The notes below the pieces were generated by a model. The model made no database searches. It saw only the letters and a list, made by a program, of their open reading frames with translations, and was not told where the DNA came from. Positions 51,359-60,883 of a stretch of DNA of 64,000 nt are shown piece after piece. The stretch's first letter is position 1; each line of letters starts with the position of its first letter. The DNA lies in the NCBI RefSeq assembly GCF_014192285.1, contig NZ_JACHXQ010000007.1:1-64000 (forward strand). The letters run 5' to 3'. Made by a program: the position numbers and the translations under genes. This stretch comes from Halomonas fontilapidosi. Lineage in GTDB: Bacteria; Pseudomonadota; Gammaproteobacteria; Pseudomonadales; Halomonadaceae.

Positions 51359-51559
51359 TGCATACCTCTCTGATGGTGTCGCTCAAGAGCATTTCAAGGT
51401 CGTGACAAGGTCGGCGATTATGTCAGAAGTGGCCCTGGGCGACGAGTGCCGGGCCGGCGCCGAACGCGACGCTTTTGCGGCTTTCAATTTGGTCGTATTG
51501 ATGCGCTTTGCGGCCTTGTGGAAGAATGGCCTCAATATTGGATTCATAAGGTGAAGTCC

Positions 51560-52051
51560 GTGATCGACGCTGACGGCTTTCGCCCCAATGTTGGCATCAT
51601 CATCGCCAACGAGCAGGGGCAGCTGCTATGGGCGCGTCGGGTAGGACAGAATGCGTGGCAGTTTCCTCAGGGAGGCATCAAGGCGAACGAGACTCCGCAA
51701 CAGGCACTATTTCGTGAGCTGCACGAGGAGATCGGCCTGACCGCCGACGACGTCGAGATCCTTGCCTGCACCCGGGGCTGGCTGCGCTACCGCCTGCCGA
51801 GACGCATGGTTCGTACGCATTCGAGGCCGATATGCATCGGCCAGAAACAGAAGTGGTTCCTGCTGAGGATATGCTGTCAGGAGAGCCGGATCTGCATGGA
51901 CATGTCCGGCAAGCCGGAATTCGATGGCTGGCGATGGGTCAGCTACTGGTATCCCCTGGGGCAGGTGGTGTCCTTCAAGCGGGAGGTCTACCGCCGCGCC
52001 CTGCGCGAGCTGTCGCCCCGGGCACAGCGGCTGGCCCTCGGACATGGATAA
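51560..52051 (+). CDS. rppH: RNA pyrophosphohydrolase RppH
   Basis: A 163-residue Nudix enzyme that removes pyrophosphate from 5' mRNA ends and starts decay. The Nudix box begins [16 protein letters not shown] and ends LHEEIG. GTG 51560 gives the canonical start [17 protein letters not shown] and has AAGGTGA five bases upstream; GTG 51551 is an alternative. ptsP follows, the normal order. Confidence 0.95.
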   Translation: MIDADGFRPNVGIIIANEQGQLLWARRVGQNAWQFPQGGIKANETPQQALFRELHEEIGLTADDVEILACTRGWLRYRLPRRMVRTHSRPICIGQKQKWFLLRICCQESRICMDMSGKPEFDGWRWVSYWYPLGQVVSFKREVYRRALRELSPRAQRLALGHG

Positions 52052-52103
52052 GCCGAAGGCCTGACGGCCGCGCCACTCCTCAGCGAGGCGAGAGACAACC
52101 ACA

Positions 52104-54383
52104 ATGGAAAAGAAGACGCCGATGCTCGAGGTATTGCGACGTATCATTCAGGAGGTGAACGGGGCCCGCAACCTGGAAGCGGCCCTGGCCACCATGGTGC
52201 GCCGCATCCGCAAGGCGATGCGCACCGACGTATGCTCCTTCTACCTTTTCGACCGGAGCATCGATCGGCTGGTGCTGATGGAGACGATTGGCCTGCGAAC
52301 CCAGGCCGTGGGCCGGGTGAGCCTGCAGGTCGGTGAGGGCCTGGTGGGCCTGGTGGCCAAGCGCGAGGAACCGCTGAACCTCGAAAACGCCCACGTCCAT
52401 CCCCAGTTCCTCTACTTCGAGGCCACCGGCGAGGAGCGCTATTCGAGCTTTCTTGGCGTCCCCATCATCCACCAGCGGCGCATGCTCGGCGTACTGGTGG
52501 TGCAGCAGTCCGACAAGCGTCGCTTCGACGAGGAAGACGAGGCGTTCCTGGTCACCATGGCGGCCCAGCTGGCGGGCGTGCTGGCCCACGCCCTGGCGAC
52601 GGGCGGGCTCAACCGGCCGAGCATGCCGGGGGGGCAGGCGCGCTTCACCGGCGTAGCGGCCTCGCCGGGCATGGCCATCGGCGAGGCGGTGGTGATCGCC
52701 GCGCCGGCGGATCTCAATAGCGTGCCCGATCTCATCCCCACCGACGTGGAGTACGAGATCGCCCGTCTCAAGGAGGCCATCGGACGGGTGCGCGACGAGA
52801 TCCGCGCCGCCGGCGAGCGCCTGGCCAGCCGTATCTCCGCCCAGGAGCTGGCGCTGTTCGACGTCTACCAGCAGATGCTCGGTGAGGCGGCGCTCTCTCA
52901 GGAGGTCGAGAAGCGCATCCGCGAAGGCCAGTGGGCGCCCGGCGCCCTGGCCGACGTGGTGCGTCGCCACGTTCAGTACCTGGAGCGGGTCGACGACAAC
53001 TACCTGCGCGAGCGGGCGGCCGACGTGCGTGACCTGGGGCGGCGAGTGCTGGCCCACCTGCAGGAGGAGACACCCCAGACCCCGTCGGTCTATCCCGACA
53101 GCACCATTCTGGTGGGCGATGAGATCAGCGTGGCGATGCTCGGTGAGGTGCCCCGCGAGAAGCTGGCCGGGCTGGTCTCGGTGCGTGGCTCCAGCACCTC
53201 CCATCTGGCCATCGTCGCCCGCGCCATGGGGATTCCCACCGTCTCGGGCATGGTCGACCTGCCGCTGCCGCGTCTCGGCGGCAACCGGGTGGTACTGGAT
53301 GGCCATCGCGGTCGCCTCTTCGTGCGCCCGGGGCCGGAGCTCGAGAGCCACTATCAGAGCCTGATCGATGAGGAGCGGGCGCTGATGGCGGTGCTGGAGC
53401 ATGAGCAGGACCTGCCCAGCCGCACGCCGGATGGCCACGACATGCCGCTGATGGTCAACACTGGCCTGACGGTGGACGCCGTGGCCTCGCTCAAGTCGCG
53501 GATCGGCGGGGTAGGGCTCTATCGCACCGAGGTGCCCTTCATGGTCACCGAGCGCTTCCCCGGCGAGCAGGAACAGACCCGGCTCTATCGTGAGCAGCTC
53601 GAGAGCTTCGCGCCCCTGCCAGTGGTGATGCGCACCCTGGACATCGGCGGCGACAAGGACCTGCCCTACTTTCCCATCGAGGAGGCCAACCCCTTCCTGG
53701 GCTGGCGGGGTATCCGCGTCACGCTCGACCATCCCGAGGTGCTGATGGTGCAGTTGCGCGCCATGCTGCGCGCCTCACAGGGGTTGGACAACCTGCAGGT
53801 GCTGCTGCCGATGGTCACCAATGTCGACGAGGTCGACGATGCGCTGCGCCTGCTCGAGCGTGCCATCGTTGAACTCGGCGAGGAGGGGGTGCCAGTGAAT
53901 CGGCCCCGGGTGGGGGTGATGCTGGAGGTGCCGGCGACCCTCTATCAGCTCGATGCCCTGGCCCGGCGGGCCGACTTCTTCTCGGTGGGCAGCAACGACC
54001 TGACCCAGTATCTGCTGGCCGTGGACCGCAACAACCCCCGGGTCGCCGACCTCTACGATGCTTGCCACCCCGCCGTGCTTTCGGCCATGGCCCGGCTCGC
54101 CGAGGATGCGCGGCGACTGGACATGCCCACCTCGGTGTGTGGAGAGATGGCCGGCGACCCCGCCGGCGCGCTGCTGCTGATGGGCATGGGCTTCGACGCC
54201 CTGTCGATGAACGCTCCGAGCCTGCCGCGGGTGAGGGCGGCCATTCGCCGGGTGCCCCTCGACAGCGCCCGCGAGCTGGTCGCCGAAACCCTCAGGCTCG
54301 ACTCTCCCGGGGAGGTGCGCCGCCACCTTGCGAAGCGCCTTGGCGACTGGGACCTCGCCCATCTGCTGCCGCCCAGCGATTGA
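52104..54383 (+). CDS. ptsP: Phosphoenolpyruvate-protein phosphotransferase PtsP (enzyme I-Ntr)
   Basis: A 759-residue enzyme that starts the nitrogen PTS phosphorelay. The N-terminal GAF domain (residues about 15-155) senses small molecules such as glutamine. The phospho-histidine is His367 in SSTSHLAIVARAMG. The PEP-binding barrel includes GLYRTEVPFM, GWRGIRVTLDHP and SVGSNDLTQYLLAVDRNN. The catalytic cysteine is in SVCGEMAGD. Confidence 0.97.
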   Translation: MEKKTPMLEVLRRIIQEVNGARNLEAALATMVRRIRKAMRTDVCSFYLFDRSIDRLVLMETIGLRTQAVGRVSLQVGEGLVGLVAKREEPLNLENAHVHPQFLYFEATGEERYSSFLGVPIIHQRRMLGVLVVQQSDKRRFDEEDEAFLVTMAAQLAGVLAHALATGGLNRPSMPGGQARFTGVAASPGMAIGEAVVIAAPADLNSVPDLIPTDVEYEIARLKEAIGRVRDEIRAAGERLASRISAQELALFDVYQQMLGEAALSQEVEKRIREGQWAPGALADVVRRHVQYLERVDDNYLRERAADVRDLGRRVLAHLQEETPQTPSVYPDSTILVGDEISVAMLGEVPREKLAGLVSVRGSSTSHLAIVARAMGIPTVSGMVDLPLPRLGGNRVVLDGHRGRLFVRPGPELESHYQSLIDEERALMAVLEHEQDLPSRTPDGHDMPLMVNTGLTVDAVASLKSRIGGVGLYRTEVPFMVTERFPGEQEQTRLYREQLESFAPLPVVMRTLDIGGDKDLPYFPIEEANPFLGWRGIRVTLDHPEVLMVQLRAMLRASQGLDNLQVLLPMVTNVDEVDDALRLLERAIVELGEEGVPVNRPRVGVMLEVPATLYQLDALARRADFFSVGSNDLTQYLLAVDRNNPRVADLYDACHPAVLSAMARLAEDARRLDMPTSVCGEMAGDPAGALLLMGMGFDALSMNAPSLPRVRAAIRRVPLDSARELVAETLRLDSPGEVRRHLAKRLGDWDLAHLLPPSD

Positions 54384-54437
54384 TTCGGCTTCGCCGGACT
54401 CGAGCTTGAAGCGGAAAGAGCGGCGCTTCGCGCCTGG

Positions 54438-54528
54438 AAGCCTGAAGCTGGAAGAAAAGGCCTTGTGCCTTGGGCGGCAAGATCAGGCTACTGTCAGCTT
54501 TCAGCTTTCAGCTTTCAGCTTTCAGCTC
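54438..54528. repeat. Two facing sets of 7-nt repeats between ptsP and the NRDE gene
   Basis: After ptsP, AAGCCTG, AAGCTGG and AAGAAAA run at 54438-54458. Facing them, TCAGCTT occurs four times plus TCAGCTC at 54494-54528. The second set covers the stop codon and the last residues of the minus-strand gene. The arms are roughly complementary and could form a terminator-like hairpin. Confidence 0.8.
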
Positions 54529-55287
54529 CAAGCGAAGCTGGGTCTCGCCCAGCCTGACCCCCTCCGGCCCGAAGCGCCGTTCCCCGAGCTCGATTCGCCC
54601 GTCGTCGTGCCAGGCCAGCCAGGTGGAGGCGCGGGTGCCGTAGTCCCGCCCGACGATGAAGGGCGGCGAGAGACGGCGTTCCACCTCCAGCCCCACGCCG
54701 GTTTCCGGCAACTGGCTGTCATCGGCGGGGCGGGCGTCACCGAGCACGGCCAAGGCGTCCTCCGGCCATTGTCCATGGCGCAGGCTGGCGGCAAGCCCCT
54801 GACGGGCGGCGATCAGCTTGGGCCAGGGGGTGTTCAGGCTGGCATTGGAAAGCCCGTGCAGACCCGGCGGGACCTGCCTGAGCCAGATGCCATCGAACCC
54901 CCGGTGGAGATGCCAGAAGCGCTCACCGTCACCGGCTAACAGGTTGAACCCCGCATAGTGGCCCGCGGCCCCGTTGGAGAGCCGGTCCAGCCAGGCTGGC
55001 AGGTCGTCGCACTCCAGGGCCTCGCGCACCAGCGCGCCGCGGCTGGGGGCGCCCGGCGGGACCTTGAGGCGCGGATCGCGTACGTTGGTGACGGCGGCGA
55101 CGCGGCCGCGGCGATGCACGGCCAGCCAGGTACCGCCGGCCTCCAGGTCGCGGCCACCGACGATCTCGGGGGCATCGTCCCAGGCACCCAGCGGAGCAGC
55201 CGGGCGGGCATGAAATTCGTCACGGTTGGCCACCAGGCGCAGCGGGCAGGCGCTGCCGGGGCGATGGTCGAAGGCGATCAGGCACAT
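54508..55287 (-). CDS. NRDE (TANGO2-like) family protein
   Basis: A 259-residue protein. MCLIAFDHRPG at the start and LVANRDEFHARPAAPLGAWDD with the NRDE motif define the family, whose N-terminal cysteine suggests an Ntn-hydrolase-like fold. In eukaryotes the TANGO2 relative is linked to haem handling; the bacterial role is unknown. The C-terminal residues (LELKAES) and the stop are encoded by a 7-nt tandem repeat, so the end may vary between strains. Confidence 0.85.
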   Translation of the reverse strand: MCLIAFDHRPGSACPLRLVANRDEFHARPAAPLGAWDDAPEIVGGRDLEAGGTWLAVHRRGRVAAVTNVRDPRLKVPPGAPSRGALVREALECDDLPAWLDRLSNGAAGHYAGFNLLAGDGERFWHLHRGFDGIWLRQVPPGLHGLSNASLNTPWPKLIAARQGLAASLRHGQWPEDALAVLGDARPADDSQLPETGVGLEVERRLSPPFIVGRDYGTRASTWLAWHDDGRIELGERRFGPEGVRLGETQLRLELKAES

Positions 55288-55392
55288 GGGGCCAGCTTAG
55301 CCGCCCTATCGGCGGGGGGGAAGGCGCCGTCATGACAGTCTCGGCCTGGCCGCGTACACTCTGTTGACTATCGTGCTTGCACAGGGATGACA

Positions 55393-56523
55393 ATGCAGGA
55401 CGACATTCGCCTGGACCGCCTCTGGTCGCGCCTGATCTGGCCCATCCTCTGGCCGGTGCTGCTTGCCCAGGCCACCCTGGTGGTGCTCTGCCTGGTGGTC
55501 GGCATCATGCTGTGGTCGATGATGCCCGCCTACGCCTCCTGGGGCGCCACCTTCTGGCTGCTGCTGGCGCTGCTGCTGGGCAGCAGCCTGAATGTGGCGG
55601 TCTTTCTGATGCTGCTGCGTCAGCGTCTGAGCGGCATCCAGCGCGAGGTTGACGATGCCCTGGCCGGTATCGAGGCCTGGCTGGCTCGCCACCATCGTCC
55701 CCAGCCTGGCGACAAGCCGCCGCTGCCGCGGCGCCTCCAGACCCTGGCGGAGGATTGCGAGTCGCTGGTCGCGGGCTGGCAGCGCGAGCTCGAGGAGAGC
55801 CGGTCCGCGGAGCGGCGACTGGCGGGTGACCTTCAGGCCTGTCACGCCGAGTTCGAGCGTCTGGAGGCCGGCCGGGTGCGGGCCCGCGAGGAGTCGCGCC
55901 TCAAGTCCGGCTATCTCTCCCACCTGCAGCAGTCGCTGGGGCCGCTGATGGCCTCTCTCTCCGAGGTGCTGGAGAGCGATGCCCTGCGCCAGTGCGGCGG
56001 CGACCGAGACCATGCTGCGCTGCCGGCGCTGCGTGAGCGCCTGGCCGATGCGGTCGTGCTGCTCGACAATCTCGGCGAGTCCTCCGACGCGGTCGTGGGT
56101 GGCGCGCGCCCGCACGCTGGCGCGAAGGGGCGAGTGCTGATTGTCGATGATGGCCCGGTCAATCTGACCCTGGCGCGCCAGGTGCTGGAACGCCAGGGGT
56201 TCGACGTCGAAACGGCCACCAGCGGCGAGGAGGCGCTCTCCCGGCTGGAGAGTGCGGCGTTTGACCTGGTGCTGATGGACATCTTCATGCCCGGCATGGA
56301 CGGTATGGAGACCAGTCGGCACTGGCGTGCTCGGGAAGCCGAAGACTCAGCCCCTCGGCGCAGCATCCTGGTGGCACTGACCGCCAACGCCAGTGAAGTG
56401 GATCGCCGGCGCTTTCAGCAGGCCGGCATGGATGACTACCTGGCCAAGCCTTATCGCCCCCAGGCACTGGTCGAGCTGGTGCGGCGCTGGTTGAACGGCA
56501 TCTCGGCGCCCGGTTCGGCATGA
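55393..56523 (+). CDS. Membrane-anchored receiver-domain protein with relic histidine-kinase helix
   Basis: A 376-residue protein. Two membrane helices (about 20-42 and 52-74) are followed by a long coiled-coil region. KSGYLSHLQQSLGPLMASL (171-189) resembles a HisKA box, but Gln is found where the phospho-histidine should be, and no ATPase domain exists. A complete receiver follows: VLIVDDGPVN, Asp296 in LVLMDIFMPGMDG and a late YLAKPY lysine. It looks like a hybrid kinase (BarA-like) that lost its kinase core. ATG 55393 is favoured over ATG 55387 since AGGG is then seven bases upstream. It overlaps the permease gene by four bases. Confidence 0.8.
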   Translation: MQDDIRLDRLWSRLIWPILWPVLLAQATLVVLCLVVGIMLWSMMPAYASWGATFWLLLALLLGSSLNVAVFLMLLRQRLSGIQREVDDALAGIEAWLARHHRPQPGDKPPLPRRLQTLAEDCESLVAGWQRELEESRSAERRLAGDLQACHAEFERLEAGRVRAREESRLKSGYLSHLQQSLGPLMASLSEVLESDALRQCGGDRDHAALPALRERLADAVVLLDNLGESSDAVVGGARPHAGAKGRVLIVDDGPVNLTLARQVLERQGFDVETATSGEEALSRLESAAFDLVLMDIFMPGMDGMETSRHWRAREAEDSAPRRSILVALTANASEVDRRRFQQAGMDDYLAKPYRPQALVELVRRWLNGISAPGSA

Positions 56524-57314
56524 GCCTGCTGGCAAGCCTGACGGGCTACCTGGTGCTGGGGGCGCTGGCCGGCACCATGGCCGGGCTCTACGGCGTGGGC
56601 GGCGGACTGATCATCGTGCCGGCTCTTACGCTGGCCTTCGGGCTGCAGGGCGTGGCCCCGGAGGTCGCCATGCACCTGGCAGTGGGCACCTCGCTGGCGA
56701 CCATCGTGGTCACCGGCGCCTCCTCCGCCTGGGGCCACTACCGGCGCGGCAGCATCCGCCGCGACTGGTTCCTGGCCCTGCTGCCGGGGCTGATGCTCGG
56801 CGCGATCGCCGGGGTCTTCGTCGCCGGCAGCCTCTCCGGCGGGCGGCTGGGGACCCTGTTCGGCCTGTTCGTGATCCTGGTCGCCCTGAAGATGGCGCTG
56901 GGGCGCGGACCCCGGCCCGGTAGCGTGGCGCCCGGGCGTGCCGTGATGGGCGTGGCGGGTGCGGTGATCGGTGGCGTCTCGGCGCTCTTCGGTATCGGCG
57001 GCGGTACCCTCAGCGTGCCTTGGCTGTCGCGCTGCGGGGCCACCATGACCCAGGCCGTGGGCACCTCCTCGGCCTGCGGACTGCCCATCGCGCTGTTCGG
57101 TGCGGCGACCTTCGTGGCGGTGGGGTGGGGCAACCCGCTGCTGCCCGCCGGGGCCGCCGGCTTCGTGATGTTGCCGGCCTTGCTGGGCATCGTGCTCGCC
57201 AGCGTGCCCTTCGCGCGCCTCGGCGTGCTGCTGGCCCATCGCCTCTCGTCCCGGACGCTGCGCCTCTCCTTCGCCGCCCTGCTGACGGCGGTGGGCCTCA
57301 AGTTCCTCCTCTGA
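56520..57314 (+). CDS. TauE/SafE family sulfite/anion permease
   Basis: A 264-residue membrane protein with about eight helices. [19 protein letters not shown] and a second [19 protein letters not shown] are the paired family motifs. Members export sulfite or sulfoacetate or import other small organosulfur anions. Co-located with the receiver protein by an ATGA overlap; 25 bases from lgt. A role as sulfite exporter would serve the sulfide oxidation genes elsewhere in this window. Confidence 0.88.
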   Translation: MSLLASLTGYLVLGALAGTMAGLYGVGGGLIIVPALTLAFGLQGVAPEVAMHLAVGTSLATIVVTGASSAWGHYRRGSIRRDWFLALLPGLMLGAIAGVFVAGSLSGGRLGTLFGLFVILVALKMALGRGPRPGSVAPGRAVMGVAGAVIGGVSALFGIGGGTLSVPWLSRCGATMTQAVGTSSACGLPIALFGAATFVAVGWGNPLLPAGAAGFVMLPALLGIVLASVPFARLGVLLAHRLSSRTLRLSFAALLTAVGLKFLL

Positions 57315-57339
57315 TCTTCTCGTTACCCAAGGGCCTTGC

Positions 57340-58128
57340 ATGCTGAACTATCCCGATATCGACCCCGTGGCCATCTCCCTCGGTCCCTTCCAGGTCCACT
57401 GGTATGGCCTGATGTACGTCGTCGGCTTCGTCGCCGCCTGGTTGCTGGGGCGCCGGCGGGCCGAGCGCATCGGCCTGACCCGGGACGACGTGGGCGACCT
57501 GCTGTTCTATGCCGCCATTGGCGTGGTGGTCGGCGGCCGGCTCGGCTACGCGCTCTTCTATGGCCTCTCCCAGTGGCTCGCCGACCCGCTGTGGATCTTA
57601 CGCGTCTGGGACGGCGGCATGAGCTTCCACGGCGGCTTGGTGGGGGTGCTGCTCGCCGCCCTGTGGTTCGCCAGGGAGAAGCGGCTGGCTTTCTTTACCC
57701 TGACCGACTTCGTCGCCCCGCTGGTGCCCATCGGCCTGGGGGCGGGGCGCATCGGCAACTTCATCAACCACGAGCTTCCCGGCCGGGTCACCGGGCTGCC
57801 CTGGGGCATGCCCTTTCCCGGCATGGGGCCCGAGCCGCGCCACCCCTCGTCCCTCTACGAGGCGCTGCTGGAGGGAGCCGTGCTCTTCGTGGTGCTGTGG
57901 TGGGTCTCGGCCCGGCCGCAGCGCCGCGGGCTGGTTTCCGGTCTGTTCCTCGTGCTCTACGGCGCCTTCCGCTTCCTGGTGGAGTTCGTGCGCCTCCCGG
58001 ATCCGCATATCGGCTTCATTGCCTTCGGCTGGGTGACCATGGGCATGCTGCTGACGCTGCCGATGATTGTCGCCGGTGTTGCGCTGATCGCCTGGTCGCG
58101 TCGTCAGCCGGTGGATGTAAAAGAATGA
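57340..58128 (+). CDS. lgt: Prolipoprotein diacylglyceryl transferase
   Basis: A 262-residue membrane enzyme attaching diacylglycerol to lipoprotein cysteines. [22 protein letters not shown], and [16 protein letters not shown] (the Lgt signature) are present, with [12 protein letters not shown] later. Seven helices are expected. It precedes thyA and folA, a usual order. Confidence 0.97.
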   Translation: MLNYPDIDPVAISLGPFQVHWYGLMYVVGFVAAWLLGRRRAERIGLTRDDVGDLLFYAAIGVVVGGRLGYALFYGLSQWLADPLWILRVWDGGMSFHGGLVGVLLAALWFAREKRLAFFTLTDFVAPLVPIGLGAGRIGNFINHELPGRVTGLPWGMPFPGMGPEPRHPSSLYEALLEGAVLFVVLWWVSARPQRRGLVSGLFLVLYGAFRFLVEFVRLPDPHIGFIAFGWVTMGMLLTLPMIVAGVALIAWSRRQPVDVKE

Positions 58129-58129
58129 A

Positions 58130-58164
58130 GGGCAGGGACAAGGGGGCAAGGAGCAAGGAGCAGA
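58130..58164 (+). repeat. Five 7-nt tandem units after lgt
   Basis: GGGCAGG, GACAAGG, GGGCAAG, GAGCAAG and GAGCAGA follow without gaps, starting two bases after the stop codon. Confidence 0.75.
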
Positions 58165-58259
58165 TGAGCCCCCGCGCACGTGATCCACGCTTCGGTTGGC
58201 GTAAGGGGGCGTCTGATGTGTAAACTTCTCGCCCCAATTTATATCAGCCAGGCACCGCC

Positions 58260-59081
58260 GTGACCGACGATACCTTGCCCGCACTGGAACAACCCTATCT
58301 TGATCTTATGCGCCAGGTGCTCGACCGCGGCGTGGAGCGCGACGATCGCACCGGCGTTGGCACTCGCTCGCTGTTCGGCCATCAGATGCGCTTCGACCTC
58401 TCTCGCGGCTTCCCGCTGGTCACCACCAAGAAGCTGCACCTGCGCTCGATCATCCACGAGCTGCTGTGGTTCCTGGCCGGCGATACCAACATCGCCTATC
58501 TCAAGGAGAACGGGGTGCGCATCTGGGACGAGTGGGCCGACGAGAACGGCGATCTCGGTCCGGTCTATGGCTACCAGTGGCGCAGCTGGCCCGACCCCCG
58601 TGGAGGCCACGTCGACCAGATCGCCAAACTCCTCGAGCAGATCCGCGACAATCCCCAGTCGCGGCGGCTGATCGTCTCGGCCTGGAACCCGGCGCTGGTC
58701 GACGAGATGGCGCTGCCGCCTTGCCACTGCCTGTTCCAGTTCTACGTCGCCGAGGGGCGGCTCTCCTGCCAGCTCTACCAGCGCAGCGCCGACATCTTCC
58801 TGGGCGTGCCCTTCAATATCGCCAGCTACGCGCTGCTCACCCGGATGATCGCCCAGGTCTCGGGGCTCGAGCCCGGCGATTTCGTGCACACCCTGGGCGA
58901 TGCGCACCTCTACTTGAATCACCTCGAGCAGGCCGAGCAGCAGCTCTCGCGCCCGCCGCGCGCTGCACCGCGCCTGGTGCTCGACGCCGGCGTCGACGAT
59001 CTCTTCGCCTTCCGCTTCGAGCATATCGCCATCGAGGGCTACGACCCGCATCCCCATATCAAGGCCGAGGTGGCGGTATGA
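58260..59081 (+). CDS. thyA: Thymidylate synthase
   Basis: A 273-residue enzyme making dTMP with methylenetetrahydrofolate. The nucleophile cysteine is in [34 protein letters not shown] and [20 protein letters not shown] are conserved. The start is GTG 58260. It overlaps folA by four bases, so the folate cycle enzymes are coupled. Confidence 0.97.
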   Translation: MTDDTLPALEQPYLDLMRQVLDRGVERDDRTGVGTRSLFGHQMRFDLSRGFPLVTTKKLHLRSIIHELLWFLAGDTNIAYLKENGVRIWDEWADENGDLGPVYGYQWRSWPDPRGGHVDQIAKLLEQIRDNPQSRRLIVSAWNPALVDEMALPPCHCLFQFYVAEGRLSCQLYQRSADIFLGVPFNIASYALLTRMIAQVSGLEPGDFVHTLGDAHLYLNHLEQAEQQLSRPPRAAPRLVLDAGVDDLFAFRFEHIAIEGYDPHPHIKAEVAV

Positions 59082-59614
59082 GCGAGCCCAGTGCCATGAC
59101 CGACGAGACCCTCGTGCCTGTGGCGATGATCGCCGCAATGGCCAAGAACCGGGTGATCGGCGTGGACAACCAGCTGCCCTGGTACCTGCCGGAGGACCTC
59201 AGGTTCTTCAAGCGCATGACCCAGGCCAAGCCGCTGGTGATGGGGCGCAAGACCTTCGACTCGATCGGTCGGCCGCTGCCTGGGCGGCTCAATATCGTGG
59301 TGACCCGCGACCCCGACTTTCATCCCGAGGGCGTGCGGGTCTGCCATGACCTTGCATCCGCGCTGCGACTCGCCGATCAGCAGGCTACTATCGACGGCGT
59401 CGAGGAGATCATGGTGATGGGCGGCGCGCAGATCTACGCCCAGGCGCTGCCCTTCGCCAGCCAGCTCTATCTCACCGAGGTCGATGTCGAGGTGGAGGGC
59501 GATGCTCGCTTCCCCGCGCTCGACATGGCCGAGTGGGAGGAGGTGCAGCGCGTGCCCGGCGAGCCCGCCGAGGGCCAACCGGCCTATCATTTCGTGCAGT
59601 ATCGTCGGTATTAA
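59078..59614 (+). CDS. folA: Dihydrofolate reductase
   Basis: A 178-residue enzyme regenerating tetrahydrofolate after Thy[26 protein letters not shown] and [16 protein letters not shown] are the core motifs. ATG 59078 is coupled to thyA; ATG 59096 is a shorter option. Four 15-nt repeats start at the stop codon. Confidence 0.96.
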   Translation: MSEPSAMTDETLVPVAMIAAMAKNRVIGVDNQLPWYLPEDLRFFKRMTQAKPLVMGRKTFDSIGRPLPGRLNIVVTRDPDFHPEGVRVCHDLASALRLADQQATIDGVEEIMVMGGAQIYAQALPFASQLYLTEVDVEVEGDARFPALDMAEWEEVQRVPGEPAEGQPAYHFVQYRRY

Positions 59615-59670
59615 GGGCATCGCTATTAAGGGCCGCGATGTTACGGGCATCGCCGTTGATGGCGTCGCCG
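59611..59670 (+). repeat. Four tandem 15-nt units starting at the folA stop
   Basis: TTAAGGGCATCGCTA, TTAAGGGCCGCGATG, TTACGGGCATCGCCG and TTGATGGCGTCGCCG are adjacent; the folA TAA is part of the first. Confidence 0.85.
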
Positions 59671-59788
59671 GCCTGCGACATTTGTCACCACGCCACGCCT
59701 GGCACAGACTGATCAGCAGAGGCCAGGGCCGGCTACCGTCGGCTGTGGTTCGAACAACTACCAGGAAGGCGCACGGGAGGACCAGGAC

Positions 59789-60883
59789 GTGATCGAGGAA
59801 CGCTCAACTCGCCTGCTGGAGCAGCTGGAGCACCGCGCTGCGGCATTGCTGGGCGTATTGCGGGAATCCCGCGTCCAGCAGGATGCGTTGCACTCGCGGC
59901 TGGCCGGGCTGGAGCGCCGTCGTGTCGAGCTGGAGGCGAGCAATGCCGAACTGGCCGCCGAGGTCCGCGAGGAGCAGGCCGGCCGGGCGGCGCTGGTGCA
60001 GCGCTGCGGCGAACTCGAGAGGCGTCTTGTCGAGCTGGAGGCGACCCGCCTGGAGCTCGCCGAGGAGAATCGCGAGCTCGACGAGCAGAACCGCGAGCTC
60101 GAGGCCCACAACCGTCGCCTGCTGGAGCACGAGCCAGTCGAGGCTGGTGCGCCGCTCTTCCATCGCCAGGCACGCCGCGCCCAGGGACTCTCCGCGCTGA
60201 TCGGGCATCGGCCCAGGCAACCCGACGCCAGCGCCCCCGCTCCCCAGCCGCCTGTCACCGCCGAGGCGAGAGAACCGTCGGCGCCGGCGCCCGAGCCCGC
60301 CGCGCATTCGAGCGCGCCCAAGGAGGCGGGTCCTGGTGAGCTCTCTCCCGAGCAAGCACCCTCTCCCCAGGCGCTGCTGGACGAGTGGTACCAGCGCTAC
60401 CCGTCGACCTTCTTCAAGGGCCATACCCGGCCGCTGATGGTCGGCATTCATGAGGCGCTCTCCGCTCGCGAGCCCTGGCCCGAGAAGCTCGTACGGCGTG
60501 CGCTGGCCTGCTACGTCAACCTGCCGCGCTATCTCAAGTCGGTTCGTGAGGGCGCCGAGCGCCTCGACCTGGCCGGCGAACCGACCGGCCGGGTGGATAC
60601 CGCGGCGGCCGAGCATGCCCGCAAGAAGCTCGAACGCTTGCAGGCCGAGCGCCGCCAGCGGGGGACCCCGACCCGCCAGCGCGGAGCCAGGAAGGGCGAT
60701 ACCGCCAAGGGCAGACCCCCTTCGGCCGACAAGCGCCCGGACAGCGACAAGCCGGCCGGCCCCGCCTTGCGCCGAGGCTCCCCCGCGGCCGCTACCACCG
60801 CGCATGACGACGCCCCGACCCCGGGGCCCGCCAGCCTGGATGAGAAGCTCTCCGCGCTGCTTGCCAAGCACAACCAGCGTTGA
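59789..60883 (+). CDS. Coiled-coil protein with C-terminal ProQ/FinO domain
   Basis: A 364-residue protein. Residues 1-115 form a heptad coiled coil (repeated RELEAHN-, RLVELEA-like units). A Pro/Ala-rich linker (145-195) leads to a ProQ/FinO RNA-binding domain at about 195-285, with LDEWYQRYPSTFF, RPLMVGIHEAL, RALACYVNLPRYLKS and RLDLAGEPTGRV. The tail is very basic and disordered. ProQ-domain proteins bind sRNAs and mRNA 3' ends. Classic ProQ has the domain at the N-terminus and no coiled coil, so the layout is unusual. The start is GTG 59789, with GGGAGG upstream. It lies next to a porin gene with a long leader. Confidence 0.85.
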   Translation: MIEERSTRLLEQLEHRAAALLGVLRESRVQQDALHSRLAGLERRRVELEASNAELAAEVREEQAGRAALVQRCGELERRLVELEATRLELAEENRELDEQNRELEAHNRRLLEHEPVEAGAPLFHRQARRAQGLSALIGHRPRQPDASAPAPQPPVTAEAREPSAPAPEPAAHSSAPKEAGPGELSPEQAPSPQALLDEWYQRYPSTFFKGHTRPLMVGIHEALSAREPWPEKLVRRALACYVNLPRYLKSVREGAERLDLAGEPTGRVDTAAAEHARKKLERLQAERRQRGTPTRQRGARKGDTAKGRPPSADKRPDSDKPAGPALRRGSPAAATTAHDDAPTPGPASLDEKLSALLAKHNQR

